In this document: positions 1 to 18,490 of the stretch, piece after piece
How the letters are laid out: the number at the start of each line of letters is the position of its first letter
Position numbering within the stretch: the first letter of the stretch is position 1
Assembly (NCBI GenBank): GCA_030704615.1
Contig: CM060733.1
Location: 54,620,001-54,684,000 of the forward strand
DNA: 64,000 bases
Reading direction: 5' to 3'
Source: Takakia lepidozioides
Taxonomy: Eukaryota > Streptophyta > Takakiopsida > Takakiales > Takakiaceae
The notes under the pieces: model-generated
The model's database searches: none
The model's input: only the letters and a program-made list of their open reading frames with translations
Told to the model about the DNA's origin: nothing
Translations under genes and position numbers: made by a program

Positions 1-186
1 TTCACACACTGTAAGCAGTTATTCTCCTTCTGAAATTACTAGTATGGGACCTGATTGACTGAGTGCTATCCGAGAGCACATTGCCTGGGAGTGCCTTCAT
101 TTCTCGCCTCCCTCACCAAATACCGATGTCGGATGTATGCATAAGTTGGAGCAGAACTCACTTCCTTATCACTCATTATCTCAAAC

Positions 187-1034
187 TTAAGCTGACGTGT
201 GAAAATTTGGCTCAAAGATAAATGCCAGTGGATTTAAACTGCCAACTCTTTTGCCTTGTCGATCGGGAGTTGTTGGTGGAGGTATGTTCGTACGAGAGAC
301 ACTGTCCTTGTCCTGAAAGTCGTAGATGACCATGGTGTGTTCGACTGCATTGAAAATACATAGTTGATGATCCCCAAGTGCATTACATGTGGACTCTGGG
401 TATTCCACAAGACCTCTGCATCGCCTTCTTCGCTCGTCCACTAACATTCTCCATGAGCGCCCATTTAACTCACGTTTGCAAATGCAAGTATACATATCTA
501 TGCCATAAAACTCTAGCCCCAAGAAAAGGTACATTGCCCCCCCACCTGTGTAGTCGCGTAGTAGGCATCACGAATTAGCCTCAAGCTTGGGATGGTACAC
601 CAGGCATGTTGTGACCAGATTCCTTTTTCTACATCGTATGCTAATACACCCTTACCCATGTCTGTTATCGCAAGGCAATACAGCACCCCATTGCAATATG
701 CACCATTTTGATACTCGTTAAGTCCAAAATCTGGAGGAGGCAACACCCCCGTTTCCGTCCATTCCGATGTTTTAGAATCGTAAGCCTCTGTTCTCCTAGA
801 AAGGTGCTCAGTTCCGGTTGTTGCACTCCCAGCCACAATGATCTTGTAACTGTTCGTGGACTTATCCGCCAGCACATGCATCAGAACAGGATGTCGTCGG
901 TGGTTTAAGGGCGGCAGCCCTTTCCAGCATTGTCTTACGGGATTGCATACGAATAGCTTGTCCGTTTCAGGGAAATTTGCCACATCCACACACAGCAATC
1001 CCCCGCCTCCTGCGACTAAATCCCCGCGTAGAAG
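187..1034 (-). pseudogene. F-box/kelch-type protein, last exon with frameshift
   Basis: The translation resembles the C-terminal beta-propeller part of plant F-box/kelch proteins: a FVCNPVRQCWKGLPPL stretch, then EAYDSKTSEWTETGVLPPP, then AYDVEKGIWSQH. Such proteins select substrates for SCF ubiquitin ligases. The exon probably starts at 1034, after an acceptor reading CAACATTAG. The frame runs to about 538, hits a stop in its own frame, and similar coding continues in another frame to the TAA at 187-189. The switch falls on a run of seven C (537-543); one more base there would join the halves. This is either a real one-base indel or a homopolymer error. No F-box exon was recognised upstream in 1035-1440, so the N-terminus is missing or unseen. 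Identification is from sequence style only. Confidence 0.6.
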
Positions 1035-1481
1035 CTAATGTTGAAATTTAGTTAGTTGAATCCGCAAGGGGAAGAGACTCTTATTTAGTGGAGTTATATC
1101 TCTCTCTCTCTTTCGTTCAATAATCATAAGGAGATCAGGCTGGCCAGCCAGAACCAGATATAAAATAAACATGGAGTAAAGTTGAAGATTAGATAGTGTA
1201 ATCTCAATATCAAAGCTTGAATCACTATTGTTCATGAGGTAGTTGCAAAACATGCTAGACAGTAAGGGGAAGTCAATCAACCACCAATTCATGCAAGTGA
1301 GCACGGAGCGGCAGGAGTGAAACAGATGGAACCCCAGCAAACCTGTTCGCCGCATGCCTAAGCCTTCCACATGCGCATTAAACTTCCATGCTATGTCTAG
1401 TATAAACCACTGAATTTTTTTGTACAGCCTCCTCGCAGAGGGGACAGCACCCTAACAGCGGAATCGAAAGATAAGTTTGTA

Positions 1482-1555
1482 GCACGATAGTCTACTGGTA
1501 AGAGCATGTCCCTATTAACAAGAGATTACAGGGGGGTTCCATTTCTAGTTGGTGC
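1482..1555 (+). repeat. tRNA-like / SINE-like remnant
   Basis: A 74-base stretch has a good polymerase III A-box (TAGTCTACTGGTAAGAGC) and a degraded B-box (GGTTCCATTTC) at tRNA spacing. The outer four bases GCAC and GTGC can pair, but the T-stem and most of the acceptor stem do not. I read it as a decayed tRNA gene or the head of a tRNA-derived SINE. The remaining bases between the F-box exon and the beta-glucosidase (1035-1887) show nothing else that I can identify. Confidence 0.3.
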
Positions 1556-1887
1556 TGCTCTTCTGCTCCTGGGCCAGGTGCCGCAGTGAATAGAGGAGTA
1601 CAGATCCACTTCTAGGACTCTGAATGTTTTTTAGACATGTAAAAAGAAGATTACTACAGTTGTTTTATGAATTGCAGCCCAATGCACTGCACCATTCGAG
1701 ATTTCAATGCTCCCAGCCATTGTCCGTGGATTTGAAAAGCAGTTCGTTGGCACCAAATTGTATGTGAGAGATCCCATTGTGCTCGCTCAGGAAAGCAGCA
1801 TTGAAATGCCATCACTCAGGACCATTGAGAAGACAGAGAAGGATGGGTACAGCCAGAGCATCGTTTGATCTTTGCAGGGTTCCCGAT

Positions 1888-9896
<8,009 letters not shown>

Positions 9897-9946
9897 CCTT
9901 CTCAAACACAAGTCTGCACTTGCAGTTGAGACAGATTCGAACATGG

Positions 9947-9954
9947 CTTATATA
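9947..9954 (-). promoter_or_regulatory. TATA box of the beta-glucosidase gene
   Basis: On the minus strand the sequence reads GATATATAAGCC about 50 bases before the ATG at 9896. A start of transcription 25-35 bases downstream would give a short leader of about 20-30 bases and supports that ATG. The stretch beyond (9955-10560) is GC-rich around 10140-10330 and shows no other gene. Confidence 0.6.
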
Positions 9955-10560
9955 TCGCTCCAACTTCTCTCCCCGCTTCTCCTCTCTGTGACTTCACCAC
10001 CCACAGATGGAGACTGGAGTTGGAGGCCACGCGATCCACCATGCATCTGCATAACGCACTGCCACGTTGGAATTGCCAAGAGGCCTTGACAGGTACGTAC
10101 GAAACGCTGAGCAGCCTAAAATCACTTTACACCTATTTTGTTACGTCACGTCTGACCTGCGCGGCTCGATAGCGAGCCCACACTTGCCCGCGATGGCCGA
10201 GTAACAGGAAAAGGCCCGGGTAGGCCCGGGAGTTGAATGCGCCCGGGCCCGGTACTCCTACGTGGCCCCCCCTCACCCGCAGCCGCGGCCCCCGTAGTCT
10301 GGCGCCTCACATCCGCGCGGTCGGTCTGAAGTCCATTTTCGGGTATAACTAACAGTAAAGTTATGCGGTGGTAGGTGGTACAGTGGTACGAGTGATCTGT
10401 CGTGTACTAGAGAGAAGGCTGGGTCTGCCGATTCTGGCATCCCGCTACAGTAGGCCAGCTTGCTGTGTCACAAAAGATATTTGAGCATGTCAGAACAAGT
10501 CTGTCTGCCTCACCTGCAAATACTTAGCGCATCTGCTTATGACCCGACCCCACTGCGGCC

Positions 10561-11608
10561 TAGCATTGTGTATGTTGTTGAAGCTAAATTATTCTAGAGT
10601 TCTTTTTTTTGGGCTGTGTGTGAGGATGCTTTATAGATCCAGTGCTCACCTGACCTTAGCCTTATTGGCATCATCTCAAAGAATGTGAGACCCACTGTTT
10701 CCCCTATCCTACAAAAATGGTGATAGTAAAACAACAGCGTTCACAAAAAACACATGTAACAATGTTATTCCAGCAGCCATGCATGCAGCTTCTGTGCTAT
10801 GTACTCTTCTGCATTTGCAACTAGCAACTCAAAAGGTCGTCTGCCCAATTCGATCATCACCAATCCTCCATAAAGAGAACTATTCAACATTACTAATCTG
10901 CCTACTCATCCTAGCATTGTGTATGTTGTTGAAACTAAATTATTCTAGAGTTTTTTTTTGGGGCTGTGTGTGAGGATGCTTTATAGATCCAGTGTTCACC
11001 TGACCTTAGCCTTATTGGCATCATCAAAGAATGTGAGACCCACTGTTTCCCCTATCCTACAAAAATGGTGATAGTAAAACAACAGCGTTCACAAAAAACA
11101 CATGTAACAATGTTATTCCAGCAGCCAATCATGCAGCTTGTCTGCTATGTACTCTTCTGCATTTGCAACTAGCAACTCAAAAGGTCGTCTGCCCAATTCG
11201 ATCATCACCACAATCCTCCATAAAGAAAACTATTCGACATTACTAATCTGCCTACTCATCCTAGCGTTGTGTATGTTGTTGAAACTAAATTATTCTAGAG
11301 TTTTTTTTTGGGGCTGTGTGTGAGGATGCTTTATAGATCCAGTGTTCACCTGACCTTAGCCTTATTGGCATCATCAAAGAATGTGAGACCCACTGTTTCC
11401 CCTATCCTACAAAAATGGTGATAGTAAAACAACAGCGTTCACAAAAAACACATGTAACAATGTTATTCCAGCAGCCAATCATGCAGCTTGTCTGCTATGT
11501 ACTCTTCTGCATTTGCAACTAGCAACTCAAAAGGTCGTCTGCCCAATTCGATCATCACCACAATCCTCCATAAAGAAAACTATTCGACATTACTAATCTG
11601 CCTACTCA
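10561..11608. repeat. Three tandem copies of a 350-bp SHMT 3' flank
   Basis: The unit starts TAGCATTGTGTATGTTGTTG and recurs at 10561, 10912 and 11262, giving periods of 351 and 350 bases. Copies differ at only a few positions. Each ends with CCTACTCATC, which in the third copy is the complement of the last SHMT codons and stop (GATGAGTAGG). The array is therefore a triplication of the SHMT 3' untranslated region including the stop codon. Apparent short reading frames inside the units are repeats of each other and not genes. Confidence 0.92.
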
Positions 11609-13020
11609 TCACGGTACTTCATGGTTGTGACATCAAACCCAGGCATGTCGAAGGATGTAGAGAACTTTTCCACATCAATCTTGAGATCTGCAATGTCCTT
11701 GTTGTTCTCCACTCCTTTGTTGAACTCACGCAGGAGCTTGCCATGTTCCTTCTGGACTGCCAGTGTGATGTTAACGGCTCGCTCCAGAAAGTCAGCAATC
11801 TGCTCAAAATCCTTCTCCTTCAAACCTCTAGAGGTCATAGCAGGTGCACCGACACGGATACCTCCAGGCGTAAGTGCACTGCTGTCCCCAAACACAGCAT
11901 TCTTGTTCAAAGTGATGTGTGCTAGCTCACAAACTTTCTCCACCTTATTCCCAGTGAGCCCAAGAGGACGCAGATCCCACAGCACCAGGTGGTTGTCGGT
12001 CCCATCAGTGACAAGCTTATATCCCTTTTTCATCAACGCATTTGCAAGAGCCACAGCATTTGCTCTCACTTGCTTGGCATATGAGTTAAACCCGGGAGTG
12101 TTGACCTGCTTCAAGGCCACAGCCAGAGCTGCAATTTGGTGATTGTGAGGTCCTCCTTGCAGAGAAGGGAACACAGCAAAGTTGATCTTGTCCTCATAGT
12201 CATAGAAACTTTCCTCTGTTTTTCCTTTCTTCACGGGCTTGGGGCCCTTCCTGTAGAAAATCATTCCTGCTCGGGGACCTCTCAAGCTCTTGTGAGTCGT
12301 GGTTGTCACGACATCACAGTACTCAAAGGGCTGCGCAGCTTCATGGGCGGCAACAAGGCCACTGATGTGAGCCATGTCGCACATGAGCAGAGCTCCGCAC
12401 TTGTCAGCAATAGTTCGGAGCCTGGCATAATCCCAGTCCCTTGGGTATGCACTGCCTCCAGAGATTATCATTTTGGGGCGGTAATCCAATGCCTTCTCCT
12501 CCAGCTTATCGTAGTCGATAAATCCCGTGTTGAAGTCCACCTTGTAAGGAAGACTCTCGAAGTAGATGGAGGTGGCTGAGATCTTTTTGCCTCCAGATGT
12601 GTAGTAGCCATGAGTGAGATGACCTCCAGAGGGCAGATCGAGTCCCATGATGCGGTCATGCGGTTGCAACAGAGCAGTATAGACCGCAAAGTTCGCGGGG
12701 CTCCCCGAGTATGGCTGCACATTCACCCCCCATCTCTCCGAATCCAAATGGAAGGCTGTGAGAGCACGCGCGCGACACAGGTTCTCGAGCTGGTCAATGT
12801 ACTCATTCCCTCCATAATAACGGGCTCCTGGAAGACCTTCAGAGTATTTGTTGGTGAGGGGGCTGCCCAGGGCTTCGATCACCGCTTGCGATGTGAAGTT
12901 CTCCGAAGCAATCAGCTCAATGCCCCTGCACTGGCGCACCTTCTCTCGCTCAATGAGATTGAAGACCTCCTCATCGGCAACCTCAAGGCTGGTATTTCCC
13001 CACTCTTTCACCGAATCCAT
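11602..13020 (-). CDS. SHMT: Serine hydroxymethyltransferase, cytosolic type, intronless
   Basis: PLP enzyme interconverting serine plus tetrahydrofolate with glycine plus methylene-tetrahydrofolate in one-carbon metabolism. From the ATG at 13018-13020 the protein has 472 residues, the usual length of plant cytosolic SHMT. It begins [20 protein letters not shown], so no organelle presequence is apparent. Family motifs include [20 protein letters not shown] and [11 protein letters not shown] (about 214-224). The PLP lysine is K244 in [12 protein letters not shown]. The frame stays open upstream to 13212 without an ATG, which I read as 5' leader. The absence of introns is notable beside the multi-intron neighbour and would fit a retrocopy, although no lesion or obvious poly(A) is seen. 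The next expected enhancer or promoter is not evident in the sequence. Confidence 0.95.
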   Translation of the reverse strand: MDSVKEWGNTSLEVADEEVFNLIEREKVRQCRGIELIASENFTSQAVIEALGSPLTNKYSEGLPGARYYGGNEYIDQLENLCRARALTAFHLDSERWGVNVQPYSGSPANFAVYTALLQPHDRIMGLDLPSGGHLTHGYYTSGGKKISATSIYFESLPYKVDFNTGFIDYDKLEEKALDYRPKMIISGGSAYPRDWDYARLRTIADKCGALLMCDMAHISGLVAAHEAAQPFEYCDVVTTTTHKSLRGPRAGMIFYRKGPKPVKKGKTEESFYDYEDKINFAVFPSLQGGPHNHQIAALAVALKQVNTPGFNSYAKQVRANAVALANALMKKGYKLVTDGTDNHLVLWDLRPLGLTGNKVEKVCELAHITLNKNAVFGDSSALTPGGIRVGAPAMTSRGLKEKDFEQIADFLERAVNITLAVQKEHGKLLREFNKGVENNKDIADLKIDVEKFSTSFDMPGFDVTTMKYRDE

Positions 13021-13212
13021 CTCAAAACCCAACAGAAGGACAGAAAAACAGACACGGCGTGACAAGAAGGAACCCACAACCGAACAGCGGAAGCCTAGAC
13101 GGAAGGCCGAATAGGAAGCTCTTGGTGACAAGCAGAGCCCGGGGTCCTCAAGAGCAGAGTTCTGAAGTTGAAGAGTTAAAAGTTTATTCCATCTCCCGCA
13201 AGATCGTGCCAA

Positions 13213-13964
13213 CCTTCTGGTATCCTAGTGCATGAAACCCCTAGAACCCAACCTGGAACAAGACTATGCCTTGAGGTCTGGCAGTCTCTACCCCAGTCGA
13301 GACTCTGATATAAGAGAATCTGTATCAGAGAAAGCCCATACAGTTTATCTTCCTGAAGGCAGTCTACTCATATGCTATGTCCTCGGCATCATTGCCCGCC
13401 CTAAGTCTGGATTAAATGTGCTACTTGGAGCTGCTACTTGCCGTCGACCCACTACCGCCCACCCCCAATAGATATTTTATTTTAGCAGCGTTATCGATCA
13501 TCTGCTCAGCCAAAAACGGCCAAGCAAGTTCCAGAGACTGAGATCCACTAGCAATCCTTCAGGATGTGCCATAAACGATCTGAGGATGGAAATTGCATGT
13601 ATCTTTCGTGAGTTGCGGCATCAAACGTGGAAATCCAGCTATGGAGACGACCCAAAAAGCACCCAAGTGCCATGGCACCTTCAAAGCCAAACTTTGTGGC
13701 AGCCACACTTGGCTTTTGCTACTTCCTTCTTGTTCTGGAAACTCTTGTTTCTCTGCGTTTGGTGCAGAGGAAGCTGTGGTGGCTAGTCTCATGCCAACTT
13801 CCAGGTCCTGAATATCACCATAAGACCACACTTGGACTTGTTTGTGGGAGGGCAAGAGCTTTGAGAGGCTAAGAGGGATTCCTTTGTTTCAGCTCACTAA
13901 GCTTTCCCTACATAGTCTATCTGTCTTGGTGGGTCCATTTGATTGCCCAAGAGTGGAAGAAAGA
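13213..13964. other. Region upstream of SHMT, no gene recognised
   Basis: Presumed SHMT promoter region followed by single-copy-looking DNA. An open frame of 98 codons on the minus strand (13559-13855) has no recognisable motif and I do not call it. Nothing else can be supported here. Confidence 0.4.
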
Positions 13965-15905
13965 AATGAAATGAAATGAAATGGTGCTTTATAACGTCTA
14001 CGGAAAGCTCATAGAACTTGTGGGACAGAATGGAAGAAAAAAAAACATGAGAGGAAACAAAACCAAAACCCAAGAATAAGTTGTGCAACAATGGCCCCAC
14101 GCCGGTCAGGCGGCCTCGATCGGCTCGTCCCAGCTCGTTCAGCCCCGACGCCGTATAGGCAACCAGCTCCAGCCCTCACCACAACCCTTTTACTGCCTAC
14201 TCCACCATCCCTGTCAGTTCGCTCCCGAGAGCAACGAGAGGTGCTGAACACAGCCGCAACTGCTCCTCTTGGAAGACCCCAAGGCCAACGTACCCCTACC
14301 CCTAGATCACATTTTCCTAACGCGCACCAGAGTCCAAGCTCCAGACACCAAGTTCAAGAAGAGTTGTCCTCTTCACAACGGTGTTCTCCACCGAGGTTCC
14401 ATTGGCGCCCCACCGACCAAAGAACTTCCACCGTGTCTGTTGAGTCCTCCCCCACTGCGCCTCTCAGGTAGGGTTCGAGGACCCACGCTAGTCACTTCTC
14501 CTCTAGGTTCTCCATCCCATTCTCGGCAGTGGCTTCAAGGCAGCCCAACTCCTCTTGGTCATGAGCCCCTCCACGTGCCTTCTTCTCCAGTTGTGCAGCC
14601 TGCATTGCCGACCCCATCACTCTTACCCCAACAGCAGGAGCCTATCCCATCAGACCGTACCCCATGCCCAGCTTGCAGTCGTCTTTTTGCGCGCATCAGA
14701 AGGCTTGCGCGACACCAGCGCACGTGTGCAGCTCTTCATCAGTCCCATACAAATGGTACTTCTCCATTTCAGCCCAGTGTCTTGCACGCGCCACCTCCTG
14801 CCTCTACATGGCATTGGCTTTCAGCTCTAAATGTACTGGGCGCATTTCAGCTAGGACTGCCAAGGCCTCGTCTTTATACAAGAATTCCGGTGGCACTGCG
14901 TCATGAGGTTCAACTGGCATTCCGTCTGCCCTTAGACAGGCTGGCCCGTGATCCTGCTGATATACCAACATGGTATCTTTTCTTGTTATTTCCTCAGTGG
15001 TATTTGGTTTTGCCCCCTTGTGGGGCACAAAGAGACGTGCATCCGTCTTCGCCGTTTTTTATCTAGAGATTGGGAGAGTCTGCAAGAGGAGCACCAATTA
15101 TGGGCACTAGCCCTTGCGGCACGCGCCCCTCCCGCTTCCTCCACGCAGCCGCCCTCATCGGCCCATAGGCAACTTCGTCATAGTCTCATGTTAGGCCGCG
15201 TTGGCGAGTACTCACGCGCGGCCAAGGCTTTAGCACCTTTCACACCAACGCCTCCATCAGCGGATACTGTCACTGCCCTCAAAGCCCTTCACCCATCAGC
15301 TCAGGATATTCTTCCGCTTTACTTCGAGCCAGACCAGGATCTCAAGCTAGATCGGGAGGTCTTCACGCGCAGTCCCCATCTTACAGCGGCAGGTCCTTCC
15401 GGTCTCCTGTATGAGCACTTACGCGACTGTTTCTCTCCACGGGACTCTGCTAGTGGTTTTTCTCAGCTATTTCAGGTTTGCTCATTTATTGTTGTTGGCC
15501 GTATCCCTGCCCCAATGGCCCGTCTCCTTGGGGCCTCCAGATTGTTGGCTATGAGCAAACCCTCGGGTACTGGCATCTGCCCTGTCGCAGTTGGAGAGGT
15601 TCTTCACCGCCTTGTCAGCCGCTCATTTTGTCTTCAGTTACACCTCTTTCGTCACTCCAGGAGGTTGCGAGGCGATGGTTCAGGGGATTCGTGCAGCTCT
15701 TGATCTTCATCTGGATTGGGTGGTTCTCCAGGTCGATGTCACCAACGCTTTCAACATTGTGTCACGAGCAGCTATCTTTCAGGAACTCCGTTCAACCGGA
15801 GGAGATTTCCACGAGCTCATTCCATTTATTCGATTATTCTATGCATCCACCACTCCCCTCTACTACAGTCATCATTCTCTAGGCGACCGCTGTGGGGATC
15901 GTTTG
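13965..15905. mobile_element. LINE copy, apparently 5'-inverted
   Basis: 13965-14085 is the 3' end of the LINE seen at 3735-5003, on the minus strand: the same GTTATAAAGCACC sequence and (CATTT)n tail. Directly next to it, on the plus strand, 14091-15905 encodes the front part of a non-LTR element: a basic, proline-rich N-terminus, a CCHC finger (CPACSRLFARIRRLARHQRTC, near 14665-14730), then reverse transcriptase motifs (TAAGPSGLLYEHL, PVAVGEVLHRLVS, LDWVVLQVDVTNAFN). The reading frame shifts more than once, so the copy is dead. This head-to-head order is what twin priming leaves behind. That both parts belong to one family is inferred, because the two parts do not overlap with the other copy. 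Confidence 0.65.
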
Positions 15906-15977
15906 GGAAATAATAATAATAAGTTAAATAATTCATAAAAGAATTAAAATAAGGAAAAAACAAAATGAATGTTCAGG

Positions 15978-15986
15978 AAAAATAAA
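15978..15986. repeat. Left 9-bp target site duplication of the outer MULE
   Basis: AAAAATAAA immediately before the terminal inverted repeat; the same nine bases follow the other end at 57764-57772. Nine bases is the MULE signature length. The word is A-rich, so chance agreement is less unlikely than for a complex word. Confidence 0.75.
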
Positions 15987-16518
15987 GCCTCTCATTTTAC
16001 AATAATTGGGATGTTATGGCGCACGCGCAAGCTGACCGGTGGGCCCCGCGCACGGACGTCCGTCTCCCCCCACCTGGACCGCCCCGCCCGCCGCTGCACA
16101 CAGTCGCCCAGCTGCTGCCGCGCCCCCATCCGCCGTGCCCCAAGTCCGCCCGCCAGTCCGCTGCCCGTGAGTCCAGTTCCCTCAGTCCGCCAAACCGCCA
16201 GTCTGCCGGCCAGTCCGCTGTGCACGCTAGTTCGTGTGCCAGTCCCCGCAAGTCCACCCAACAGTCCGTTATGCCCGTCTGCTGCCCCCCCATTTGTCAG
16301 TCTGCCAGTCCGCGCCGGTCGAAGGATCTGGATCGTTCATTCTGATAAACCCATCCGCGCCATCCATGCCAGTCCGCTGTGCCAGTCCCGGCCATTCCAC
16401 CCAACAGTCTACCCGCCAGTCCGCCGCCATGAGTCCGCTTTCCTCCAGTCCACTGATGATGCCGCATCTAGACCGTCCATTCGTAAATGCCATCTAAACC
16501 CTCCATTTTTAGGGCATG
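15987..16518 (+). repeat. Left terminal inverted repeat of the outer MULE
   Basis: About 530 bases matching the complement of 57406-57763, from GCCTCTCATTTTAC to the inner word TTTAGGGCATG. In the outer ~90 bases I count seven differences, mostly transitions, as methylated repeats show. The inner part is packed with CAGTCCGCC-like words. Long open frames rich in Pro, Ser and Arg in this stretch are by-products of composition. Confidence 0.85.
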
Positions 16519-16633
16519 AATTCAAACCTTATCCCTGCCGCCTGCCACTTGCCAGCAGACGCGAACGTGCGCACTGATGCTCCTTGCACGTTGTCCATCG
16601 TGTCTAGTGTACTGCGGCACGTTTCTTGCAGGT

Positions 16634-17728
16634 TCTGAAGCTTGTCATCTGTACTGTACAGGGCATGGACATGGAAGCAGAAGGCGATGATATACTAAAA
16701 ACGGGAAGCTGGAATAGACGGCCTCTTCGACAAAGTTTGCAAATACCCAAACCAGGACCCTTCAACATGAAGGACCTCCAATGGAAGAGAGACACGCAAT
16801 ATGGGTATATGGGTACGCGACAGAATGTTCAGAAGGCCTGCATACCGTGGGATAGAGTTGATGACTTTGTCTTTGGGAGATGAGAGTTTTTGGGACTACC
16901 CCAATCAGTTTTGGGTGAATGTCCATACTAAAGTGCAACCCGGCATGCTAAAAGAACCGAGAGCCAACAGTTTTCTGAACAGTATCATGTGTGCACCATC
17001 CTCATCGTCCTTTTGTAGTCTGATTGCACGTCTGTTGTCATTTTTTGTACCCACATACTGTGATTTCATGCTTCCAGAAGTCAATGGATATTGATTGTGA
17101 TTTTTATGTCCAAGTATCAATGCTGCTACAGTCCAGATGACAAGCACACCAACAATGCGATAGTGGAAGATCCCAAACTGAAACGTGGAGGACCTTTTGT
17201 GGGTGCAAGAACATCTCACCCTTATAAAGGCCCAAAGAGAAAGAAGTCGGAATATGGAGAGTCTTACAAGCGTGGTTGACAATGTTGTTTCCAGGTCCAG
17301 CAATGCTATCTTGCCCCCGACATTTATGTCCTCACGTACTACAACAATATGGAGCATACAGACGCGAAAGGGAACGCGTGTCATGGGAAGTCCGCTGAGT
17401 TCAGGAACACTCGCCACGCCTATGCACCACACATTAGCGAGGAATTGAAAGCATGGGTCATGGAGTGTCTATGCCGAGGCCTGTCAATCGCCCAAATCAG
17501 GATGGAACATAAAGAACACGTCATGAACAACACCGGGTTGGGGGATGCATGGACACGGGACGATTTTTTGTTGGAGCAGAATGTGCGCAACCTGGCCGAT
17601 AAACGGGCATGACAAACGTTCAAAAAACATGCCAACGATGCGGAGAGTGTCCGCATGTGGAAAGACCAGAACCGGAAATCGGTTTTTTTCTATCAAGACT
17701 AGGAGAAATTGGCGCCAACATTCAAGCA
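16634..17728 (+). pseudogene. Outer MULE transposase, N-terminal part
   Basis: After an acceptor (TTTCTTGCAG) a frame encodes MDMEAEGDDILKTGSW, later VDDFVFG; it shifts frame near 16875 and goes on as DESFWDYPNQFWV. A further exon from about 17150 encodes VEDPKLKRGGP and a zinc-binding-like QCCFQVQQCYLAPDIY, then HAYAPHISEELKAWVMECL, DDFLLEQNVRNLADK and, after a further frame change, FKHYDG. This is the N-terminal half of a MULE transposase of the SWIM family. An in-frame TGA at about 17278 replaces a codon where the pattern suggests cysteine. The coding stops at 17737, where the 11.3-kb element entered; the protein resumes at 29049. Confidence 0.7.
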
Positions 17729-17737
17729 CTACGATGG
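17729..17737. repeat. Left 9-bp target duplication of the inner MULE-like element
   Basis: CTACGATGG, repeated exactly at 29049-29057. Both copies lie in the outer transposase frame. Leaving out the element and one copy restores the uninterrupted reading KHYDGDLTFTIGIQ, the expected transposase motif. That is strong evidence of a precise insertion. Confidence 0.88.
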
Positions 17738-18490
17738 CAACGACGCAATGGCGTGAGCGTTGCGCGTGAGCGCGCGAGCGTACGCTCACGCAGGAGTGAC
17801 GTGGCGTGAGCGCTCACCCAGCTGACGTGGCAGCGTCATGTCAGCATGCTGATGTGGCGGTAAATGATGACGTGGCACTGTCCGTCATTGCCACGTCAGC
17901 ATTAACATGCGCCGCCTATAACCGTGGATGGTCCTATGACCGTGGAATTAATGCAGGGAATCTTGCCTAAATAGAATCAAGACGAGCGTTGAGCCTACAA
18001 TTGCAGCATCCAACATTGTGCAATTACAAATGCTTGTTTCACTTTTACAATTACGAGACGACAAAATATCCTCACAAAGTGTGCGCCATAAAGGCTGCCA
18101 CGGGAAGACCTTCCTCCTCCTCAAATAACAATGAGAGTTAGGATCATCTTCAAAAGATGATTGTAGTGCATAGCGACAGCAAGACATGTAGACTTCGAAC
18201 GGTGCAATGACAAATGTGCACTACCTAAAAGTTGTCACTCAGAGCTCACTCCGTATAGTTGGAGGCCATATCATTGCACAGCCGACGAATTGATGTGAAT
18301 TACACATTTCAAATCATGGTCATCCACATACCACATTACATAGTTCATGCTACCCATGTGTTGTATCCCGCTGCAAAGAGTATCGACCTCGTTGAAACTC
18401 ATAGTGGCCTGGTGAATGAAGTTGTCACGTTTGGGATCGCAAACCATCCTCCTCAAAAATATGAAATACAAATGTTTGCAGGGTATGAAT

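Noticed and set aside
1483-1556. Functional tRNA gene
   Set aside because: A- and B-box-like words are present, but the T-stem and most of the acceptor stem do not pair.
10779-11925. Three similar small open frames (MSAMYSSAFATS type)
   Set aside because: They are copies of each other inside the triplicated SHMT 3' flank, antisense to SHMT in the last case.
13559-13855. 98-codon open frame on the minus strand
   Set aside because: No motif, no splice context and no homologue that I recognise; it could be chance.
15969-16577. Open frame of about 200 codons rich in Pro, Ser and Arg
   Set aside because: It lies wholly in the MULE terminal inverted repeat and is produced by CAGTCCGCC words; the other copy of the repeat does not keep the frame.
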